Assembly: GCA_021820665.1 (NCBI GenBank)
Contig: JAKADK010000021.1
Span: forward strand, 1-38,030
Origin: Actinomycetes bacterium
GTDB lineage: Bacteria; Actinomycetota; Acidimicrobiia; Acidimicrobiales; RAAP-2
Direction of reading: 5' to 3'
DNA: 38,030 nt
Position 1 is the stretch's first letter; each line of letters begins with the position of its first letter. The position numbers and the translations under genes were made by a program. Of this stretch, positions 24,977 to 32,512 are shown one piece after another. The notes below the pieces were generated by a model. That model was given only the letters and a program-made list of their open reading frames with translations. It made no database searches and was not told where the DNA came from.

Positions 24977-25951
24977 GAACCGCAGGGGAGGGAGGGGAAC
25001 GGAGCGGCGCTCCCCCTCCGACCGGCTGAGCGGGAGCTGTTGGCGGTGTTCGACCGGCTGGCGCCCCAGGGGTCTGTCCGCTGGGCCTTCGAGGACGCGA
25101 TGGCCCGCTTGGAACGGGAGCACGGTGCGCCGCCCTGGCGGGGGCTGCCCGCCGACCTCTGGGAGCGCGGTCGGAGTGCGCAGGTGGGCCAGCGGCTGGT
25201 CGGCGACGTCGTGGCCGCCCTGGCCGACCTCCTCGCCGGCGATACCCGGCAGGTCGTCGAGGAGGGCGCGGAAACCCGGCTCCGGGCGGCGTGGGAGGCG
25301 TTGCGCTACCTGGCGGCACGGGTCGAAGCCCTCGAGGACCGGATCGACCCCGGCGGGCAGGCAGTCCCCGACCTCGCCTCGGTGGCTCCACACCCCGATC
25401 TCGGTTCCCTGCTGGACACGGTCGGCGACTGGCTTCCGCTCCCTGACCGGAGCCAGGCCGTCCTGGACGGCGAGTGCGGGGACGGATCGCTCGCCGCCGC
25501 CCTGGCCCGGAGTGGGTCTGCCGTGCACGGCGTGGACCCCCGCCCCCGCATGGTGTGGGCGTTGCTCGACGCACGATCCGAGGGGGAGCTGCCCGCCGCT
25601 CCCACGACGGTCACCTGTGCCGAGGTCGTCGACGTCCTCGAGGCGGCGGCGCCGGCCTCCCTCGCCGGTGTCGTGGCGCGCGGCTGTGTCGACCGGGCCG
25701 ACCTCCCGGGGAAGGTGCGTCTCACCGGAGCCGCGGCGCGCGCCCTCGTCGTCGGTGGCGCCGTCGCCGTCGTCACCATGGACCGGCGGGCCTTCGAGGA
25801 CCGGTGCCCGCCCTCGGTCCGGGACCTCCTCCCCGGAGCACCGATCGCTCCGGAAGCCTGGGCTCTGCTGTTGGATCGCACGGGGTTCGAGGTACTAGGT
25901 ACCGCGACGAGCGGCGTCACTCACGTGATCACGGGCCGGAGACGGCGGTGA
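24935..25951 (+). CDS. Class I methyltransferase-like protein of the polysaccharide cluster (copy 2)
   Basis: A 338-residue protein related in layout to the product at 21366: a polar N-terminus, a helical part (about 30-135) and a Rossmann-like C-terminal domain with the SAM-loop pattern AVLDGECGDGS at about 175-185 and GVDPRPRM after it. The usual GxGxG loop is altered, so activity is uncertain; a methyltransferase-derived scaffold is possible. The start is doubled: ATGTCCGCGAGC at 24935 and ATGTCCGAGAGC at 24956 belong to a 21-bp tandem duplication. The first overlaps the preceding gene by 17 nt, the second begins 4 nt after its stop. The stop overlaps the next start as GTGA. Confidence 0.65.
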   Translation: MSASTEGMSESTDGEPQGREGNGAALPLRPAERELLAVFDRLAPQGSVRWAFEDAMARLEREHGAPPWRGLPADLWERGRSAQVGQRLVGDVVAALADLLAGDTRQVVEEGAETRLRAAWEALRYLAARVEALEDRIDPGGQAVPDLASVAPHPDLGSLLDTVGDWLPLPDRSQAVLDGECGDGSLAAALARSGSAVHGVDPRPRMVWALLDARSEGELPAAPTTVTCAEVVDVLEAAAPASLAGVVARGCVDRADLPGKVRLTGAAARALVVGGAVAVVTMDRRAFEDRCPPSVRDLLPGAPIAPEAWALLLDRTGFEVLGTATSGVTHVITGRRRR

Positions 25952-25992
25952 GCGGGACGGCGGTGAGCGGGACGGCGGTGAGCGGGACGGCG
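25948..25992. repeat. 15-bp tandem repeat, 3 copies, containing the start codon
   Basis: GTGAGCGGGACGGCG is repeated three times without change at the very 5' end of the gene and encodes VSGTA units. Each copy brings another in-frame GTG. Confidence 0.9.
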
Positions 25993-27138
25993 GCCGCCGG
26001 GGTCCACCAGTTCGTGCCCATGCTCCACCGACGGGACGCGGTCGGCGAGCACGTCCTGGCGGTCCAGTCGCTCCTGGCCGCGTCCGGGGTCCCCTCCCGC
26101 ATCTACGTGGACCGTCCCGACCCGGAGACGGCGGCGCTCACCCGCCCATACCGTGCCTACGAGGGCGACGCCGTCCCCGGTGACGTCCTCGTCTACCAGC
26201 TCGCCACCGCCTCGGAGATCGTCGGCTGGTTGCTGGGCCGCGACGAGCCGCTGGTCGTCAACTACCACGGCGTGACACCGCCGGAGCACTTCACGGCCTG
26301 GAACGACCCGGTCGCCCGGCTGCAGGTCGCCTGCCTGGCCGAGCTCAGGTCTCTGGCGTCCCGGGCCACGCTCGCGATCGCCGATTCGGAGACGACGGCT
26401 CGTGAGCTCGAGGCGGCGGGCTACCGGCGCACCGCGGTGGTCCCGGTGCTGGCCGCCTCCCGTCGCCTCGACGACCCCGACGCGGCGATGCTCGCGGAGC
26501 TCCGCTCCGACGGTGACGTGCGCACGTGGCTCTCGGTCGGTCGGCTCGCCCCGAACAAGGCCCATCACCAGGTGATCGCCGCTCTGTTCGCCCAGGTGAT
26601 GGGGGGCGGGGATCCCACCCGGCTCGTCCTCGTGGGGGCGCCGACCGAACCCCATTACGCGGCGGCGTTGCAGCGCTACGCCGCGCTCCTCGGTCTGGCC
26701 GGCTCGGTGCGCCTGCTCGCCGGGCTCACCGACGGTGAGCTGGCCGCCTGCTACGCGGTGGCCGACGTGCTGGTCATGGTCTCGGACCACGAGGGGTTCG
26801 GGGTGCCGCTCGTCGAAGCGATGCGCCAGCGCGTGCCGGTCGTGGCGTTCGATGCCGGCGCGGTGGCGGAGTCCTTGGGGGGCGCCGGTGTGCTCGTCGA
26901 CGACAAGCGACCGTCTTCGCTGGCCGCCACGATCGACGGCGTGATCGGGGACCGGGACCGGTCGGCCCGCCTCGTCGAGGCCGGGACGGCGCGGGTGGCG
27001 GTGCTGGAGGGACAGCGGGCTGACCACGCCATGATGGAGGCGCTCGGCACGGTGACCACGACCACCCCGGGGGCCGCCGCACTGCCCGGTGACGGGCCGC
27101 CGATCCGGGCCGGGAGTGTCGACCGGGAGGACGGATGA
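25948..27138 (+). CDS. GT4-family glycosyltransferase, type 1 (copy b)
   Basis: A 396-residue GT4-type enzyme, paralogous to those at 22508 and 30154: GVHQFVPMLHRRDAVGEH at the start, LVYQLATASE, NYHGVTPPEHF, VGRLAPNKAHH and the donor-site E-x7-E in SDHEGFGVPLVEAM. The start region is a 15-bp unit GTGAGCGGGACGGCG repeated three times, so GTG codons at 25948, 25963 and 25978 are all in frame; the first overlaps the preceding TGA as GTGA. The C-terminal 40 residues are low-complexity. ClpP follows after 17 nt. Confidence 0.85.
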   Translation: MSGTAVSGTAVSGTAAAGVHQFVPMLHRRDAVGEHVLAVQSLLAASGVPSRIYVDRPDPETAALTRPYRAYEGDAVPGDVLVYQLATASEIVGWLLGRDEPLVVNYHGVTPPEHFTAWNDPVARLQVACLAELRSLASRATLAIADSETTARELEAAGYRRTAVVPVLAASRRLDDPDAAMLAELRSDGDVRTWLSVGRLAPNKAHHQVIAALFAQVMGGGDPTRLVLVGAPTEPHYAAALQRYAALLGLAGSVRLLAGLTDGELAACYAVADVLVMVSDHEGFGVPLVEAMRQRVPVVAFDAGAVAESLGGAGVLVDDKRPSSLAATIDGVIGDRDRSARLVEAGTARVAVLEGQRADHAMMEALGTVTTTTPGAAALPGDGPPIRAGSVDREDG

Positions 27139-27143
27139 CCGGG

Positions 27144-27149
27144 TAGGCT
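27144..27149 (+). promoter_or_regulatory. -10 element of clpP, leaderless, inside the gene cluster
   Basis: TAGGCT lies in the 17-nt gap between the glycosyltransferase stop and the clpP ATG (27156), 6 nt before it. This is the same spacing as at 241 and 34397, so a separate leaderless transcript for clpP and the export genes is likely. Confidence 0.45.
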
Positions 27150-27155
27150 TCGGCC

Positions 27156-27878
27156 ATGGACGATTCCCGATTGACCGCCCCGACGATGCCGCGCGCCCAG
27201 GTGGTGGGTGGTGCCGTCGGGCGTCCGTCGCCGCTCCCTGCGTCGGTCCCGACGAACGAGATCGGCGGGTCGGACCTGGGCGCCGGGGCGGACATCTTCC
27301 GCCGGCTCCTGAAGGAGCGCATCGTGTTCCTGGGCTCGGCCATCGACCAGAACACCGCCAACCTGGTGTGCTCGCAGCTGATCCTGCTCGAGGCCGAAGA
27401 CCACGAGCGCGACATCTCCGTGTACATCAACTCGCCGGGCGGCTCGGTGACCGACGGGTTGGCGATCTACGACACCATGCAGTACGTGCGGTGCGACGTG
27501 CGTACCATCTGCGTGGGGCTGGCGGCGTCGATGGGCCAGTTCCTCCTGTGTGCCGGTACGCCGGGGAAGCGGTTCGCCCTGCCCCACAGCCGTATCCTGA
27601 TGCACCAGCCCTCGGGCCAGATGCAGGGCCAGGCCGCCGACATCGCCATCCAGGCGGAGCAGATCATCTACCTGAAGCGCATGATGGCGGAGCGGATCTC
27701 GTTCCACACCGGCCAGCCGGTTGAGCGCATCGAGGCCGATTCCGACCGGGACCGCTGGTTCACGGCGGAAGAGGCGCGCGACTACGGCTTCATCGACGAG
27801 GTCATCCAGAAGGACCGGCTCGACGCGCAGCGTGACGGGAACGGCACGACGGAGCCTTCCGGGGCCGCGTCCAAGTGA
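27156..27878 (+). CDS. clpP: ATP-dependent Clp protease proteolytic subunit (ClpP1-like)
   Basis: A 240-residue serine peptidase that would form the ClpP ring and degrade proteins fed by a Clp ATPase. The catalytic triad is complete and correctly spaced: Ser125 (GLAASMGQF), His150 (RILMHQP) and Asp199 (DSDRDRW). INSPGGSVTDG forms the oxyanion region. The part ADIAIQAEQ to IERIEADSDRDRWFTAEEA resembles mycobacterial ClpP1 closely. The first 45 residues are an unconserved extension, possibly a processed propeptide. No clpX or second clpP is adjacent; instead it lies between a glycosyltransferase and the Wzm permease, whose GTG start overlaps its stop (GTGA). A leaderless -10 (TAGGCT) precedes it. 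This could be the housekeeping ClpP placed here or an extra copy with a role in glycan export. Confidence 0.93.
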   Translation: MDDSRLTAPTMPRAQVVGGAVGRPSPLPASVPTNEIGGSDLGAGADIFRRLLKERIVFLGSAIDQNTANLVCSQLILLEAEDHERDISVYINSPGGSVTDGLAIYDTMQYVRCDVRTICVGLAASMGQFLLCAGTPGKRFALPHSRILMHQPSGQMQGQAADIAIQAEQIIYLKRMMAERISFHTGQPVERIEADSDRDRWFTAEEARDYGFIDEVIQKDRLDAQRDGNGTTEPSGAASK

Positions 27879-28885
27879 GCCTGTCGACAACCGAACCCTC
27901 GTCGACCGGACCCGACGGGTCCTCGGCGACAGGGGCGGCTGGAGGGGACCGGGAGCCCCCCGGGGGGCAGGGCCCGGCCCGTGCCCGCCGCCACGGCGAC
28001 CTGCCAATCCACGTCGTCAACGGCAACATCCGGATGGGCCGCCGGCTGAAGGACCTGTGGACGCACCGCGAGCTGCTCGTGCTCCTCACCCGTAGCCAGC
28101 TGAAGATGAAGTACAAGGACTCGATCCTCGGGTACGTCTGGTCGATGCTCAACCCGATGCTGGTGCTGTCGATCTACTACGTGATCTTCAAGTACATCTC
28201 GAAGAACCCGACGCCGGACTTCGCCATCTGGTTGTTCGCCGGCCTCCTCGTGTGGAACCTCTTCAACAACGCCGCCATGACAGCCACCACGGTGGTGGTG
28301 GGCAACGCCGGGATCGTGAAGAAGGTGGCCTTTCCGAGGGAGCTCCTCGCCATCGCCACCGTCGGTGTCGCCCTCGTGCTCTTCTTGATCCAGGTCGGAG
28401 TGCTCATCGTGGCGCTGGCCGCCTTCCAGCACACCCCCGCCTACCTGTACATGACGCTGCTCCCGTTCGCCATGATCGACCTCATCATCTTCACCTCGGC
28501 GGTGTGCATCTTCCTGTCGGCGGTGAACGTCTACCTCCGTGACACCCAGCACCTGACCGAGGTGCTTCTCATGGCGTGGTTCTGGAGCGTCCCCATCGTC
28601 TACGAGTGGTCGACGGTGGGGCCGAAGTTCGCCAAGCACGGGCTCACCTGGCTGAAGTACCTCTACGTGATGGACCCGATCACGCCGATCGCCATGACCT
28701 TCCAGCGGGCGATCTACGGCAACGGCTACGTGTTGAACGGCGTGCACACCACCCTCCTCCCCGATATCGGGTTCGTCGGGTACGTCCTGGCATTGACGGC
28801 CGTGCTGGTGGCCAGCGTGGCCCTCTTCCTCCTGGCGCTGGTCGTGTTCGGCCGGCTGGAGGGGAACTTCGCCGAGGAGCTCTGA
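27875..28885 (+). CDS. wzm: Polysaccharide ABC-2 exporter permease (Wzm type)
   Basis: A 336-residue inner-membrane permease of the ABC-2 family. After a polar, low-complexity N-terminus (about 60 residues) comes the hallmark RELLVLLTRSQLKMKYKDS, an amphipathic interface helix, then SILGYVWSMLNP and about six membrane segments. This family exports lipid-linked O-antigen, teichoic acid or other surface glycans. It overlaps clpP by GTGA and directly abuts the ATPase gene (TGA then GTG), so clpP, wzm and wzt are tightly linked. Residues FNNAAMTATTVVVGNAGIVKKVAFPRE contain the usual conserved cytoplasmic loop. Confidence 0.9.
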   Translation: MSLSTTEPSSTGPDGSSATGAAGGDREPPGGQGPARARRHGDLPIHVVNGNIRMGRRLKDLWTHRELLVLLTRSQLKMKYKDSILGYVWSMLNPMLVLSIYYVIFKYISKNPTPDFAIWLFAGLLVWNLFNNAAMTATTVVVGNAGIVKKVAFPRELLAIATVGVALVLFLIQVGVLIVALAAFQHTPAYLYMTLLPFAMIDLIIFTSAVCIFLSAVNVYLRDTQHLTEVLLMAWFWSVPIVYEWSTVGPKFAKHGLTWLKYLYVMDPITPIAMTFQRAIYGNGYVLNGVHTTLLPDIGFVGYVLALTAVLVASVALFLLALVVFGRLEGNFAEEL

Positions 28886-30157
28886 GTGACGCAGGCCGCG
28901 ATCGAGGTCGACAACCTCTCGAAGCAGTTCCGCCTCTACAACGAGAAGTACACGTCGCTGAAGGAGCGGGTCGTCCACGGAGGGCGGATGCCGTTCGTGC
29001 CGTTCTGGGCGCTGAGCGACGTCAACGTCGACATCCGCGAGGGGGAGACCTTCGGTGTGCTCGGGCGCAACGGCAGCGGGAAGTCGACCCTGCTCAAGTG
29101 CATCGCCGGCATCTTGAAGCCGACCTCGGGCGAGATCCGTGTCCGGGGGTCGCTGGCGGCGATGCTCGAGCTCGGCGCCGGCTTCCAGCAGGAGCTGTCG
29201 GGGAGGGACAACATCTACCTGAACGGGACGCTGCTCGGGCTGTCGCACGCCGAGATCGAACGCCGGTTCGACGAGATCGTGGCGTTCGCCGAGCTGGAGC
29301 AGTTCATCGACAACCAGGTGAAGTACTACTCGTCGGGCATGTACGTGCGTCTGGGGTTCGCCGTCGCCGTCAACGTCGAGCCCGACGTTCTCTTGGTCGA
29401 CGAGGTCCTGGCGGTGGGCGACGCCGCCTTCCAGCGCAAGTGCCTCGACCACGTGAAGCGGTTCCAACGGGAGGGCCGGACCATCGTGGTGGTCACCCAC
29501 GCGACGGACACGATCCGCCAGAACTGCGACCGGTCGATGGTGATGAACCACGGACGGGTGATCACCATCGACGAGCCGGGCGAGGCCATCCGGGCGTTCC
29601 TTGCCGACCTTCTCGGGATCGGTACCCTCCCCGGCTCCGAAGGCGGGGGCATCGCCGGGAACGTGTTCTCCATCGGCACGGTGCGCTGCGAGCACGGCGG
29701 CAGCGGCTCGCGCCCTCACCTCTACTCCGGCGAGTCCCTCACCGTCGTCGCCGACCTCGAGAGCCTCGGATCGGTGCCGGACGGCATGGCGACGATCGCC
29801 ATCCACGACGACAAGGGCGAGGTCGTCTTCGCCTCCGACCCCGACGATCCGGCCTGCCGGGTCGAGGTGCCGCTCGGCGGGGGGACGGTCCGGTTCGACT
29901 TCCCCGAAGTGCCTCTCCTCGACGGGACCTACTCGGTGAGCGTCGGTGTCCGGAGCCTGACCGACACGGCCATCTTCGACTGGAAGGACCAGGTGGCGAC
30001 CTTCGAGGTCGTCAACCCGAACCGGACCACCGGGCGTGTCCGCCTGCCCCTGGACGTGAGCTTCCGTCATCGCGCCACCGGGATGACCGGCGAAGTGCCG
30101 GTGGTCCCGGCGATCCCGTCCGGGGACGCCGACGTACCCCGGGACAGCATCTGGTGA
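28886..30157 (+). CDS. wzt: Polysaccharide ABC exporter ATPase (Wzt type)
   Basis: A 423-residue ATP-binding subunit that powers export by the Wzm permease. Walker A is GRNGSGKST (60-68), the signature motif is the YSSGM variant (148-152) usual in this group, and Walker B is DVLLVDE (167-173). An extended C-terminal domain (about 260-400), with beta-rich YSGESLTV, FDFPEVPLLDGTYSVSVGV and FDWKDQVATFEV, matches the carbohydrate-binding domain that reads the glycan end group. The GTG start follows the wzm stop without a gap, and its stop overlaps the next glycosyltransferase as GTGA. Confidence 0.92.
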   Translation: MTQAAIEVDNLSKQFRLYNEKYTSLKERVVHGGRMPFVPFWALSDVNVDIREGETFGVLGRNGSGKSTLLKCIAGILKPTSGEIRVRGSLAAMLELGAGFQQELSGRDNIYLNGTLLGLSHAEIERRFDEIVAFAELEQFIDNQVKYYSSGMYVRLGFAVAVNVEPDVLLVDEVLAVGDAAFQRKCLDHVKRFQREGRTIVVVTHATDTIRQNCDRSMVMNHGRVITIDEPGEAIRAFLADLLGIGTLPGSEGGGIAGNVFSIGTVRCEHGGSGSRPHLYSGESLTVVADLESLGSVPDGMATIAIHDDKGEVVFASDPDDPACRVEVPLGGGTVRFDFPEVPLLDGTYSVSVGVRSLTDTAIFDWKDQVATFEVVNPNRTTGRVRLPLDVSFRHRATGMTGEVPVVPAIPSGDADVPRDSIW

Positions 30158-31242
30158 GGGTCCGGCGGATCGACCAGGTGGTCCCGTCGCTGGCCAGCCG
30201 GGATGCCATCGGTGGCCACGTCCTTCAGCTCCAGGAGCTCCTCGTTGGCCGCGGCTTCGAGTCCGATATCTACTACGGCACCGCCACCCCCGACCGCCTG
30301 GGCCACGGCCTCCCCATGGCGCGGATCGGCGAGCGGCCGGAGACGGGTCGCGCCCTGCTCTACCAGCTGTCGATCGGCAGCGGGGTGGCCGACGTCTTCC
30401 GTCAGCGCCCCGAGCGGAAGTTGGTGAACTATCACAACATCACCCCCGCGCCGCTGCTCGATCCGTGGCTGCCCGAGGTGGGTGACGAGGTGCGATGGGG
30501 GCGTGCCCAGATGGAGGCCCTGGCAGGGGTGACCGAGCTGGCCGTGGCCGACTCGCGCTTCAACGAGCGAGAGCTGCAGGTGGCCGGCTACCGAGCCACC
30601 GCCACCGTGCCGCTCCTGTTGGACCTGGCATCTTTCGCCGGCGCCGCCGACCCCGCGACGGCCGAACGGTTGCGCCGGGAGCGTTCGGGCGGGGGGACCA
30701 CCATGCTCTTCGTCGGGAAGGTGGCGCCGCACAAGGCCCAACACGATCTGGTGAAGGCGTTGGCGGCCTACCGGCGGGTCTACGACCCGCGGGCCCGGTT
30801 GAAGGTGGTGGGCGGGGCGATCAGCGAGGAGTACCGGCGCGCCGTCCTGTCGTTCGCCGACGCCCTCGGGCTCGGCGACGCGTTGGAGCTTGCCGGCTCG
30901 GTGACCCACGAGGAGCTCGTGGCCTACTACGAGGCAGCGGACGTCTTCGTGTGCCTCTCGGACCACGAGGGTTTCTGCGTTCCGCTGGTGGAGGCGATGA
31001 CCCACCGGGTCCCCATCGTCGGCACGCAGTCCACCGCGGTGCCCGAGACGATCGGGGAGGCCGGGCTCGTGCTCCGCGACAAGTCCCCGCTCCGGGTGGC
31101 AACTGCCGTCCACCGGGTCGTCTCCGACCCTTACCTGAGGGAACGCCTGGCGGCGGGGGCAGCGGCCCGCGTCGAGGCATTTTCCCTCGAGCGAGTCCGG
31201 CTCCGGATGGCCGAGGTGCTCGACGCCGCCCTGTCGGCGTGA
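30154..31242 (+). CDS. GT4-family glycosyltransferase, type 1 (copy c)
   Basis: A 362-residue GT4-type enzyme, third paralogue of the type that starts RIDQVVPSLASRDAIGGH. It has LLYQLSIGSG, NYHNITPAPL, VGKVAPHKAQH and the donor E-x7-E in SDHEGFCVPLVEAM. It lacks the low-complexity insert of copy a. The GTG start overlaps the wzt stop as GTGA, so it is co-translated with the exporter. The sugar and linkage are unknown. Confidence 0.86.
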   Translation: MRVRRIDQVVPSLASRDAIGGHVLQLQELLVGRGFESDIYYGTATPDRLGHGLPMARIGERPETGRALLYQLSIGSGVADVFRQRPERKLVNYHNITPAPLLDPWLPEVGDEVRWGRAQMEALAGVTELAVADSRFNERELQVAGYRATATVPLLLDLASFAGAADPATAERLRRERSGGGTTMLFVGKVAPHKAQHDLVKALAAYRRVYDPRARLKVVGGAISEEYRRAVLSFADALGLGDALELAGSVTHEELVAYYEAADVFVCLSDHEGFCVPLVEAMTHRVPIVGTQSTAVPETIGEAGLVLRDKSPLRVATAVHRVVSDPYLRERLAAGAAARVEAFSLERVRLRMAEVLDAALSA

Positions 31243-31264
31243 ACGCCGCGGCGGGGCGGCGGCG

Positions 31265-32473
31265 ATGGCGATGGCGATGGCGGCAATGAAGGTCCTCTTC
31301 GTCGTGCCCCGGTACGGGACGGAGGTGGTCGGAGGGGCCGAGACGGCCGCCCGCCTCCTGGCGGAGCACCTGGCGCGGTTGGCCGGCTGGGAGGTCTCCG
31401 TGGCGACGACAGCGGCGAAGGACTTCGTGACCTGGGCGGACGAGTACCCGCCCGGCCGCGAGTGGATCAACGGGGTCAAGGTCGACCGGTACGCGTCCGA
31501 GCACGGCCGGCTTCCGGACTTCCACCCTCTCTCCGCCGCCTTGCTGGCCGATCCCACCAGTGCGACGGGAGAGGAGGCGGACCGGTGGCTGGAATACCAG
31601 GGACCGTACTGCCCGGAGCTCGTCGAGGCCGTGGTGACGGCCGAGGCCGACGTGGTCGTGTTCTACCCGTACCTCTACTTCCCCACGGTGCGGGCCATCG
31701 GCCGGGTGCGGGTCCCGGCGGTGCTGCACCCGGCGGCCCACGACGAACCGGCCCTCAGGCTCCCCATCTTCCCCGCCGTCTACGACGCCGCCGACGCGCT
31801 GGTGTTCCAGACCCGAGCCGAGCGCCGCCTTGTCGAGCATGCCTTCCCGGTGGCCCACCACCGCCAGCTCCTCCTCGGCCTGGGTGTCGACGATCCCGAC
31901 GAGGTGGGGAGCACCGTCGGCGGCAACCCGCCCGGCAGCGGGCAACGCACCCCGTACCTGGTCTGCCTGGGGCGCGTCGACCGCATGAAGGGCAGCTTCC
32001 TCCTGGCATCGTGGTTCGCCCGCTACAAGCGGCGCCGGCCCGGCCCGTTGCGGTTGGTCTATGCCGGTCCTCTGGTCGAGGCCCCACCGGACCACGGCGA
32101 CGTCGACGTGCTCGGTGTGGTCGACGACGCCACGAAGTGGTCGCTGCTCGCCGGAGCGACGGCGCTCGTCTCCCCGTCTCCCTTCGAGGCGTTCTCGCTC
32201 GTGGTGGCCGAGGCATGGAGCGCTCGCTGCCCAGTGCTGGTCAACGCCGCCTGCGGACCGACCGTCGAGCAGTGCCTGCGCTCCGGGGGCGGCCTGGTCT
32301 TCGGCGGCTATGGCGCCTTCGAGGCCGCGCTCGACCGGCTCAGCGCCGACCCGGTGGTGCGGGACCGGCTCGGCGCCAATGGTCGCCACTACGTCGCGGG
32401 CCGCTACCGGTGGCCGGTCGTGGTCGAGCGCTACGCCCGCTTCCTGGAGGAGACCGTGGCCCGTTCCCGGTGA
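31265..32473 (+). CDS. GT4-family glycosyltransferase, type 2 (copy b)
   Basis: A 402-residue GT4-type enzyme paralogous to the product at 23704. MKVLFVVPRYGTEVVGGAET opens the conserved part, with VLHPAAHDEPAL, CLGRVDRMKG and the donor E-x7-E in SPFEAFSLVVAEAW later. Four in-frame ATG codons lie at 31265, 31271, 31277 and 31286, because ATGGCG is repeated; homology with the paralogue suggests 31286 is the true start, and no ribosome binding site decides. The gap from the upstream gene is 22 nt. The stop codon is inside a 19-bp tandem repeat. Confidence 0.86.
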   Translation: MAMAMAAMKVLFVVPRYGTEVVGGAETAARLLAEHLARLAGWEVSVATTAAKDFVTWADEYPPGREWINGVKVDRYASEHGRLPDFHPLSAALLADPTSATGEEADRWLEYQGPYCPELVEAVVTAEADVVVFYPYLYFPTVRAIGRVRVPAVLHPAAHDEPALRLPIFPAVYDAADALVFQTRAERRLVEHAFPVAHHRQLLLGLGVDDPDEVGSTVGGNPPGSGQRTPYLVCLGRVDRMKGSFLLASWFARYKRRRPGPLRLVYAGPLVEAPPDHGDVDVLGVVDDATKWSLLAGATALVSPSPFEAFSLVVAEAWSARCPVLVNAACGPTVEQCLRSGGGLVFGGYGAFEAALDRLSADPVVRDRLGANGRHYVAGRYRWPVVVERYARFLEETVARSR

Positions 32474-32508
32474 CAGGGCCCGTTCCCGGTGACAGGGCCC
32501 GTTCCCGG
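32460..32508. repeat. 19-bp tandem repeat containing the stop codon of the last glycosyltransferase
   Basis: CCCGTTCCCGGTGACAGGG occurs at 32460-32478 and 32479-32497 with a partial third copy. The TGA at 32471-32473 is in the first copy. It ends just before the stop of the convergent membrane glycosyltransferase gene. Confidence 0.9.
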
Positions 32509-32512
32509 GTTG

